Positions 1 to 5,091 of a stretch of DNA of 6,685 nucleotides are shown in pieces (positions within the stretch are counted from its first letter, which is position 1; every line of letters starts with the position of its first letter). The notes below the pieces were generated by a model. It was given only the letters and a program-made list of their open reading frames with translations. It had not been told where the DNA came from and did not search any database. The position numbers were made by a program, and so were the translations under genes. This stretch comes from an uncultured Alphaproteobacteria bacterium (GTDB lineage: Bacteria; Pseudomonadota; Alphaproteobacteria; Minwuiales; Minwuiaceae), in the NCBI GenBank assembly GCA_913064755.1, contig CAJYBQ010000186.1, positions 1 through 6,685 of the forward strand, given 5' to 3'.

Positions 1-2
1 CC

Positions 3-620
3 CTCGGCGCCAATCTCGAAGGCGACGCGGGCAATCTTTTCCTGTTCGCCGTCCTGGGCGCGCTTTTCGCCCGTGCGACTCTCGCGACGGAGCGGCCGAC
101 TGTCGGGTTGCTCAATGTGGGCGCGGAAGAACTCAAGGGCTCTGACGTCATCAAGGCGGCGGCCCAGCGTCTGCGTGCGCTCGAAGGCGAACTGCCGCTG
201 ACGTTCGTGGGCTATGTCGAAGGCGACGACATCATCGGCGGCAAGGTCGATGTTGTGGTGACCGATGGGTTTTCCGGCAATGTGGCGCTGAAAACGGCGG
301 AAGGGGCCGCCCGCCTGTTCGGCCAGTTCCTGCGCAGCACGTTCAAATCCTCGCTGGCGGCGAAGATCGGATATGTGTTCGCCCGGCCGGCGCTCAACCG
401 ATTGAAAGATCCCCTGGACCCACGCAAATACAACGGCGCGGTGTTCCTTGGCTTGAATGGCATCGCAGTAAAGAGCCATGGCGGCTCAGACGCTTTTGGT
501 TTCGCCAATGCGATTGGCGTCGCCGTAGACATGGCGCGCCATGGTTTCCTAGAAGACGTCAAAGGCGAGTTCGAACGGTTGCAAACCGACGGCCTCGAAG
601 ACAAGGCGGCGATTGTCTAG
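3..620 (+). CDS. plsX: PlsX phosphate acyltransferase, C-terminal part (5' end outside window)
   Basis: PlsX converts acyl-ACP and inorganic phosphate to acyl-phosphate, the acyl donor for PlsY in the first step of membrane phospholipid synthesis; it is a peripheral membrane enzyme. The frame is open from the left edge, so the gene began earlier. The first visible residues read LGANLEGDAGNL, then RPTVGLLNVGAEELKG, which matches the PlsX core. Further on, VTDGFSGNVALKTAEG and then KSHGGSDAFGFANAI followed by VAVDMARHG are typical C-terminal PlsX motifs. About 205 residues are present of a usual ~340-350. The TTG at 108 is internal and not a start, because the conserved sequence continues upstream. 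The gene ends at TAG 618-620, and fabH begins 29 bp later on the same strand, the usual plsX-fabH operon order. The segment uses more A/T-ending codons than the transporter genes to the right. Confidence 0.95.
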   Translation, partial: LGANLEGDAGNLFLFAVLGALFARATLATERPTVGLLNVGAEELKGSDVIKAAAQRLRALEGELPLTFVGYVEGDDIIGGKVDVVVTDGFSGNVALKTAEGAARLFGQFLRSTFKSSLAAKIGYVFARPALNRLKDPLDPRKYNGAVFLGLNGIAVKSHGGSDAFGFANAIGVAVDMARHGFLEDVKGEFERLQTDGLEDKAAIV

Positions 621-649
621 CTGCCGCCCGGAACGAGTGACGCGTTAAG

Positions 650-1138
650 ATGACCCGCCGTTCGATTGCCTTAGGTTCTGGCGCATATCTGCCGGAGCGG
701 ATCGTCAGCAATGACGAGCTTGCGGCCCGTGTCGACACCACGGACGCATGGATTCCAGCGCGAACAGGCATCAAGCAGCGCCACGTGGCGGCGCCGAAAG
801 AGCTTACGTCCGACCTGGCGATTAGGGCGGCGGAGGCTGCGCTCGCCGACGCCGGGGTTGCGGCCGCGGACGTTGACCTGATCGTGCTGGCGACCGGTTA
901 CTACACCCAGCAGGAACTGGTCCGGCGTTTGCTCGGCAATGACGTTGCCGAAAAGGTCGGCGAAATCTGGGGTATCGGTGAAGACGGCGAAATGGCCAAT
1001 ATGTGGAAACGCACCGCGCAGGACGGGCTGTGGTTCATCGCCGGCAGCCTGGCGCAATGCCGGATATTCTCCCGCTACCTCGCCCTGCAGATCAAGGCCT
1101 GCGAGGCCGGTCTGATTTCCACCGACCTTTCCGACTGA
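650..1138 (+). CDS. fabH: Chimeric ORF: FabH N-terminus joined in frame to a flavin monooxygenase C-terminus
   Basis: Residues 1-82 are a clear beta-ketoacyl-ACP synthase III (FabH) N-terminus: ALGSGAYLPERIVSNDEL, then VDTTDAWIPARTGIKQRHVA, an alanine-rich helix and the strand VDLIVLAT. FabH starts fatty acid elongation by condensing acetyl-CoA with malonyl-ACP. From residue 84 (YYTQQELVRRLL) to the end (WKRTAQDGLWFIAGSLAQCR, then LALQIKACEAGLI) the protein is instead the C-terminus of a flavin-containing monooxygenase. The total is 162 residues against ~320 for FabH. The catalytic Cys, His and Asn (112, 244 and 274 in E. coli FabH) all lie after the switch and are absent, so FabH activity is excluded. 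The ATG at 650 is the natural FabH start, 29 bp after plsX, with only a weak ribosome binding site. The protein is probably non-functional. It may not exist in nature if the join is an assembly error. Confidence 0.85.
   Translation: MTRRSIALGSGAYLPERIVSNDELAARVDTTDAWIPARTGIKQRHVAAPKELTSDLAIRAAEAALADAGVAAADVDLIVLATGYYTQQELVRRLLGNDVAEKVGEIWGIGEDGEMANMWKRTAQDGLWFIAGSLAQCRIFSRYLALQIKACEAGLISTDLSD
875..897 (+). other. Junction between FabH-coding and FMO-coding DNA at a shared motif
   Basis: These 23 bases encode DLIVLATG (residues 76-83 of the chimeric ORF). Upstream everything is FabH; downstream everything is FMO. In FabH this is the beta-strand usually followed by a TTPD-like segment; in FMO it is the strand leading into ATGY. 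Because both families can encode the same peptide in the same frame, the DNA could be nearly identical in both parents and the join leaves the frame intact. The exact crossover cannot be placed inside this stretch. Confidence 0.75.
875..1138 (+). pseudogene. 3' fragment of a flavin-containing monooxygenase (FMO/BVMO-like) gene
   Basis: This is the C-terminal ~87 residues of a class B flavin monooxygenase-type NAD(P)/FAD oxidoreductase, which inserts one oxygen from O2 into a nucleophilic S or N atom or a ketone. The segment opens with LATGY, the conserved ATG(Y/F) motif of FMO and Baeyer-Villiger enzymes. It then reads YYTQQELVRRLLG, WGIGEDGEMANMWKRTAQ, GLWFIAGSLAQCR and the closing helix YLALQIKACEAGLI, followed by a natural-looking terminus and TGA at 1136-1138. 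The N-terminal FAD-binding GxGxxG and NADP-binding motifs are missing; about 400 residues have been replaced by the FabH N-terminus. The ABC ATPase frame opens 10 bp after the stop on the same strand, so in its original context this gene was probably co-transcribed with it. Family level is fairly sure; the substrate is unknown. Confidence 0.75.
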
Positions 1139-1148
1139 GCCGCCGGTA

Positions 1149-2228
1149 ATGGCCTCGGGTTCAGCGGTTCGATCTCTCTGTCCTGTCCGGGTTTCCGCCC
1201 GGACGTCTGCGTGCATCTCCGTCAACCGCCGCAGACGTGCCGATCACCTTTCCGGGCGTGTGGAGGATGGTGATTTCTTCGTCCTGCTCGGCCCGTCCGG
1301 CTGTGGCAAGTCCACCCTGCTGCGGCTGATCGCGGGCCTGGAGGAACTGGACACGGGCAGCATCGCCCTGTCAGGCCGGGCCGTCGCCGGTCCGGACCTG
1401 CATCTCGCGCCGGAAGCGCGGGGTGTTGGCGTGGTCTTTCAGTCCTACGCGCTCTGGCCGCACATGAGCGTGCTGCGCAACATCGCGTTCCCGCTGGAGG
1501 CACGCGGTGCCCGGCGCGCCCATTCGGATGCGCAGGCCCAGGTGCATCTCGATACGGTCGACCTGGTTCCCTACGCGCATCGCAAGCCCGCGGAACTTTC
1601 CGGCGGCCAGCGCCAGCGCGTGGCCCTCGCCCGCTGCCTGGCCAGCGATGCCCGCATCGTGCTGATGGACGAGCCACTCGCCAACCTGGACCCGCACCTG
1701 CGCGGCGCGATGGAACGCGAATTGAGGCAGTTTCATGCGACCTCGGCCGCGACCACGCTCTACATCACCCATGACCAGCGGGAAGCGATGGCGCTGGCAG
1801 ACCGCATTGCGGTCATGAACCGGGGGAAATTCGAACAGGTGGCGGCACCCGATGACCTCTATGCCCGCCCGGCCAATGCCTTCGTCGCCGGTTTCGTCGG
1901 TGCCGGTGCAATCGTCGACGGACGCACCACGCAGGAAGGCCACCTCAGGTTCGGACCATGGTCGATCATGGCCGGCGGACATGACGCCGTCGGTCGCAAC
2001 GGTGCCGTGGACGTGCTGCTGCGGCCGGAATGGTTGTCCGTCGATGCGGCCAGGGGCGAAATGGCACGAATTGAATCCGTGACCTATCGCGGCGGCACCT
2101 GGGAGTGCACGGTCAGTGCCGACGGATTGAGTGCCCCCCTGATCATGAACGTATCCAGCCCGATCAAGCCCGGCGAGACACTGCCCGTCGCGATCAACCG
2201 CAACTGGGTGCTGCCGGCGACCGGGTGA
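1149..2228 (+). CDS. ABC transporter ATP-binding protein (FbpC/PotA-like, with TOBE domain)
   Basis: Cytoplasmic ATPase subunit of a type I importer. Visible motifs are Walker A GPSGCGKST (residues 48-56), Q-loop VFQSYALWPH (Q98), signature LSGGQRQR (150-157), Walker B VLMDEP (171-176), D-loop NLD (179-181) and switch histidine ITHD (H208). A C-terminal TOBE-type domain (about 290-357) follows, starting LRPEWLSV. The length of 359 residues is usual for the FbpC/PotA/UgpC family. It most likely energises the permease encoded convergently on its right, with only 41 bp between the two stop codons; partner ATPases of this type are more often co-directional. The start is uncertain. ATG 1149 has no good Shine-Dalgarno, and residues 1-22 are unlike the family. 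Recognisable homology begins near ISVNRR (1217), and the aromatic A-loop residue normally found in RYG/RFG is not present. The hairpin at 1185-1204 also lies inside this 5' extension. Confidence 0.88.
   Translation: MASGSAVRSLCPVRVSARTSACISVNRRRRADHLSGRVEDGDFFVLLGPSGCGKSTLLRLIAGLEELDTGSIALSGRAVAGPDLHLAPEARGVGVVFQSYALWPHMSVLRNIAFPLEARGARRAHSDAQAQVHLDTVDLVPYAHRKPAELSGGQRQRVALARCLASDARIVLMDEPLANLDPHLRGAMERELRQFHATSAATTLYITHDQREAMALADRIAVMNRGKFEQVAAPDDLYARPANAFVAGFVGAGAIVDGRTTQEGHLRFGPWSIMAGGHDAVGRNGAVDVLLRPEWLSVDAARGEMARIESVTYRGGTWECTVSADGLSAPLIMNVSSPIKPGETLPVAINRNWVLPATG
1185..1204 (+). other. GC-rich hairpin between the FMO tail and the conserved ATPase coding region
   Basis: Perfect 7-bp inverted repeat, GTCCGGG (1185-1191) and CCCGGAC (1198-1204), around a 6-base loop, with an extra possible G-U pair outside. 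No T-run follows, so it is not a standard intrinsic terminator. It lies between the end of the FMO fragment and the first recognisable ATPase residues. That fits an intergenic element (attenuation or RNA-stability structure) and casts doubt on ATG 1149 as the true start. Confidence 0.35.
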
Positions 2229-2235
2229 CAGGCCC

Positions 2236-2249
2236 GGTGCGACGGCACC
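2236..2249. terminator. Weak candidate hairpin between convergent genes
   Basis: In the 41-bp gap between the ATPase stop and the permease stop, GGTGC (2236-2240) and GCACC (2245-2249) form a 5-bp stem around GACG. A bidirectional terminator would be expected here, but there is no T-run on either strand and the stem is short, so this is only a candidate. Confidence 0.2.
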
Positions 2250-2269
2250 TGATGCCGCCCGGAACCGCG

Positions 2270-3994
2270 TCAGTCACGCCAGGGAACGACACCCGGCGGT
2301 GCGCGCCGGCCGATCCGGTCGAGCAACAGCATCAGCCCCACCGTGGCAACGACCGTGACCACCGACATGGCCGACGCGAGGGTCGTGTAGCCGCCGTCTT
2401 CGTAATTGAAGATCGTCGTGCCGATGGTCTCGTTTCCCGTGGACCAGAGCAGGGCGGAGACAGTGACTTCATTGTAGGCGGTCAGAAACACCAGGATCGC
2501 GCCTGACGCCGCCGCGGGCGCGACCATGGGCAGGAAGATTCGCCGCAGGCGTCGCCCGAATCCTGCCCCCGCGACCCGCGCCGCGTCGTCCAGGCTGGGA
2601 TCGATCTGCGCATAGGCAGCCGACAGGGGCTTCATCGCGATGGACAGGAAAACCGCGAGATAGGCGATCAGGATGATGCCAAGCGTATTGTAGATCGACA
2701 CGTCGAGCAGCGGCAGCGGCCGGATGAAGGCCAGGATGCAGGCGACCGACACCACCAGGCCCGGCAGGGCATAGCTGACATCCGCCAGACCGGTGATGAA
2801 GCCGGCGACACGGCGCAGCCGCGGCACCCGGTGGACGACGAAGAAACCCAGCATGACCGCGAACCCGGCCAGCAACAGGGCGGCGGTCCCGGCGACAAGG
2901 GTGGAGTTCATGAAGGCCCGCAGGGTGACTGTCTGGGCGAAGAGCACCTCCGCGAAATTCTCGAACGTCAGCGTTTCGAGCGAAAGGCGCACGCCGTAGG
3001 TCGGAGCAAGTGCCGTGGTGACAAGCGACATGACGGGCAGGCCCAGCACGCACAGTATGAACAGCGCCAATCCCCCCTCCACCAGGGGACGGGCGGCACC
3101 GAGCCGGAAGACCAGCGTCTGCTGCGGCATCCCCACCAGGTGGACACGGGCGCGGCGCTGCAACCAGATCTGCAGCCCCACCGCGACAATCGCCATGATG
3201 CCGACAAGGATGGAGATCAGCGCGACATTGGTCAGCATCTCTGGGCCGAAACTAGACATCCGTCGCCAGATCAGCACGGGCAGCGTCGTGTAGCGCGCTG
3301 GAATTCCCAGCAATGCCTGGATGCCGAAATTGCCCAGCGCGGAAACGAAGGCGAGCGCGAAGGCCGCGACGAGGTTCGGCAGCAGCAACGGCAGCGCGAT
3401 CCGCCGCAGCATCACCCAGATATTGGCGCCGAAGACCCGCGATGCATCCGACAGTTCACCCGGCAGACTGCGAAGCGCGGCCCGCATGACGAGGAACACC
3501 AGCGGCCCATGCTGCAGGGCAAGCAGCACGATGATGCCTTCCCGGGAATAGAGCGGATGGGTGCTGCCGAGTGCCGGTGCCAGTCCCACCCACTGCAACA
3601 GGGCGCTGCCCGGCCCGAGGGCCTGTATCCAGGCAATCGCCGTGACGTGCGGCGGAATCATCATCGGCAGCAGGACCAGGAAGATGATGGGACCACGACC
3701 GCGCACATCCGTCAGACCGATCAGGCAGGCAAGCAGGGTGCCGAAGACCAGGGCCAGCAAGGCGGAAAGGAAGCTCGTCTCGAACGAATGCCACATCGCA
3801 CGCTGGACGGAACGGCTCTGCAGCGTGTCGATCAACGGCGAGAGCGCAAACCTGCCGCCTGGTGCCAGGCCTTCCAGCGAGATCATCGCCAGCGGGAGGC
3901 CGCATATCACGAGACCGAGCAGGAACAGAACGGCGAGGATACCCCCCTCGCCGCTCCAGCTTCGTCTTGTCAGTCCTGGCAGGACCATTCTCAC
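2270..3994 (-). CDS. ABC transporter permease, fused double-domain FbpB / 2-aminoethylphosphonate type
   Basis: Inner-membrane channel subunit of the importer. About 574 residues form two homologous halves of roughly six membrane segments each. In the first half I place segments near 18-40, 72-95, 100-122, 150-172, 203-228 and 255-278; in the second near 305-330, 362-388, 396-425, 435-455, 492-515 and 540-560. Each half carries a cytoplasmic EAA-type loop that docks the ATPase: SDASRVFGAN with LPLLLPNL after it (182-208), and DDAARVAGAGFG with IFLPMVAP after it (469-493). This fused architecture is typical of FbpB- and AEP-type systems. The start at GTG 3994 shares GTGA with the stop of the binding-protein gene, a 4-bp overlap indicating translational coupling. 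ATG 3988, two codons in, is an alternative. It ends at TGA 2270-2272. Confidence 0.93.
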   Translation of the reverse strand: MRMVLPGLTRRSWSGEGGILAVLFLLGLVICGLPLAMISLEGLAPGGRFALSPLIDTLQSRSVQRAMWHSFETSFLSALLALVFGTLLACLIGLTDVRGRGPIIFLVLLPMMIPPHVTAIAWIQALGPGSALLQWVGLAPALGSTHPLYSREGIIVLLALQHGPLVFLVMRAALRSLPGELSDASRVFGANIWVMLRRIALPLLLPNLVAAFALAFVSALGNFGIQALLGIPARYTTLPVLIWRRMSSFGPEMLTNVALISILVGIMAIVAVGLQIWLQRRARVHLVGMPQQTLVFRLGAARPLVEGGLALFILCVLGLPVMSLVTTALAPTYGVRLSLETLTFENFAEVLFAQTVTLRAFMNSTLVAGTAALLLAGFAVMLGFFVVHRVPRLRRVAGFITGLADVSYALPGLVVSVACILAFIRPLPLLDVSIYNTLGIILIAYLAVFLSIAMKPLSAAYAQIDPSLDDAARVAGAGFGRRLRRIFLPMVAPAAASGAILVFLTAYNEVTVSALLWSTGNETIGTTIFNYEDGGYTTLASAMSVVTVVATVGLMLLLDRIGRRAPPGVVPWRD

Positions 3995-4974
3995 CCGCCG
4001 AAGATATCCTCGAACCTCAGGCGATAGGCGGAGGCGTTCTCGAGGGCGTCGGCCGGATCAAAGGGCATCAGCCGGATCTTGTCGCGGCTCGGGAATCCGT
4101 CCGGCGGTGCGATGCTGGGATGGGCGGCGAGATACCCCTGGTCTGCCGCAAGCTGCTGGCCCTTCATCGAAAGCAGGAAATCCACGAAGGCCTTCGCGGC
4201 GTCCGGGTTCTTCGCCGTGGACAATATCGCCGCCGGCTCGGTAACTGCCGAGACCCCTTCCGTCGGGAACACTAATGCCACCGGCGCGCCCTTCAGCCTG
4301 TTGCGGATGGGCAGGAAATCCACCACGAAACCGTAAAGCTTCTCCCCACCCGCAATGGCCTTGTAGGTGCCGCCGTTGCCCCCCTTGGGGTTCGCCCCCT
4401 GGTCAGCCAGTGCCTGGTAATAGTCCCACCCCAGGTCGGGGTTCGCGGTCAGCGCGGCCATGTGGATCGTCGCGGCACCGGATGTCAGGGGCGACGGCAT
4501 CGCGATCAGGCCCTTCGCCTCCGGCTTCACCAGGTCCCGGTATGACGTAGGCACCATCGGCGCATTGGTGTTGTACATGATGCCGGTGGTGATCAGCTTG
4601 GTGGAGAAATAGAAGCGATCCTTGTCCATCAGCGCGGGGTCGAAGGCGTCTACCTGCGCGTCCGGATGGGCCATCAGCCGACCTTCCCGATTCAGCCCTT
4701 CCATGGTCACCATGTCCGCGATCAGCAGGATGTCGGGCTGTGGCGCACCGGCGGCGAACTCGGCCCGCAGCTTGGCCATGATCTTCGTGGTGCCATCGCG
4801 CACCCATTCGACCTCGACACCCGGATTGTCGGCGATGAAGGCGTCCACCGTCTGCTGGGCATCCTTGTTGGGCTGGGACGTGTAGATCACCAGCTTGCCC
4901 GACACCGCCTGTGCGGCGCTGGTCGTCAATCCCATGGCGAGCAACGTCGCCAGAACGAACCGTCTCATGCGCAT
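3991..4974 (-). CDS. Periplasmic substrate-binding protein of the ABC importer (Fe/AEP-like family)
   Basis: Periplasmic receptor that delivers ligand to the downstream permease. The N-terminus MRMRRFVLATLLAMGLTTSA with AQA after it is a Sec signal peptide, with likely cleavage after residue 23. The mature protein begins GKLVIYTSQPNKDAQQTVDA and continues with features of the FbpA/IdiA-like family: DILLIADMVTMEGLNREGRL (81-100), GIMYNT (131-136), MPSPLTSGAA (159-168), VALVFPTEG (232-240) and AKAFVDFLLSMKGQQLA near 260-276. The length of 327 residues is normal. Aligning by eye with Haemophilus FbpA, its ligands His9, Glu57, Tyr195 and Tyr196 fall at Pro35, Ala86 and a tyrosine-free FVVDF stretch (216-220), so this is probably not a ferric-ion binder. 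Aminoethylphosphonate or another small organic ligand is possible. GGAGAGGG at about -11 to -4 is a good ribosome binding site for ATG 4974; ATG 4968 is the alternative. Confidence 0.92.
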   Translation of the reverse strand: MRMRRFVLATLLAMGLTTSAAQAVSGKLVIYTSQPNKDAQQTVDAFIADNPGVEVEWVRDGTTKIMAKLRAEFAAGAPQPDILLIADMVTMEGLNREGRLMAHPDAQVDAFDPALMDKDRFYFSTKLITTGIMYNTNAPMVPTSYRDLVKPEAKGLIAMPSPLTSGAATIHMAALTANPDLGWDYYQALADQGANPKGGNGGTYKAIAGGEKLYGFVVDFLPIRNRLKGAPVALVFPTEGVSAVTEPAAILSTAKNPDAAKAFVDFLLSMKGQQLAADQGYLAAHPSIAPPDGFPSRDKIRLMPFDPADALENASAYRLRFEDIFGG

Positions 4975-4996
4975 CTTCCCTCTCCGAAGCTCTTGC

Positions 4997-5021
4997 GGCC
5001 CCTGTTGGACAGGTCCGGGCC
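4997..5021 (-). promoter_or_regulatory. Leader hairpin upstream of the binding-protein gene
   Basis: CCTGT (5001-5005) pairs with ACAGG (5009-5013) around a 3-base loop. The flanking GGCC at 4997-5000 can pair with GGCC at 5018-5021 past a 4-base bulge. The structure lies in the predicted 5' leader, ending about 12 bases before the ribosome binding site. No T-run follows. It could affect translation or mRNA stability; the function is not shown. Confidence 0.25.
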
Positions 5022-5050
5022 ACGACGGCTGCGGACGCTACAGTCCCAAT

Positions 5051-5079
5051 ATGACAGTCATCAGTCAGGTGCGAGTCAA
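5051..5079 (-). promoter_or_regulatory. Candidate sigma70 promoter with overlapping palindrome, upstream of the binding-protein gene
   Basis: Read on the minus strand, TTGACT (5079-5074, 5 of 6 to the -35 consensus) is followed after exactly 17 bases by TGTCAT (5056-5051, 4 of 6 to the -10 consensus). This would start transcription near 5044, giving a leader of about 70 bases to ATG 4974. A perfect odd palindrome TGACAGTCA (5052-5060) overlaps the -10 element, and partial copies of AGTCA occur at 5063-5067 and 5074-5078, so an operator is conceivable. Found by eye; sites of this quality occur by chance. Confidence 0.35.
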
Positions 5080-5091
5080 GAAATCCCGCGA

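Noticed and set aside
108..620. Short PlsX starting at TTG 108
   Set aside because: Conserved PlsX sequence continues upstream in the same frame to the window edge, so the gene is simply cut by the window.
622..2265. A 13-base sequence, TGCCGCCCGGAAC, present at 622-634 and 2253-2265, each just after a gene end
   Set aside because: It is short and GC-rich with no shared flanks or third copy; chance is the simplest explanation in DNA of this composition.
2831..4027. Long open frame on the + strand (398 codons) opposite the permease
   Set aside because: It is rich in Gln, Asp, Arg and Gly with no recognisable motifs, and it mirrors the codon structure of the high-GC permease gene beneath it. 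The permease has clear membrane segments and EAA loops, so this is an antisense shadow.
3991..4974. Assignment as ferric iron-binding FbpA
   Set aside because: The overall family fits, but all four Fe(III) ligands of the reference protein are replaced, so the iron label and the fbpA symbol were withheld.
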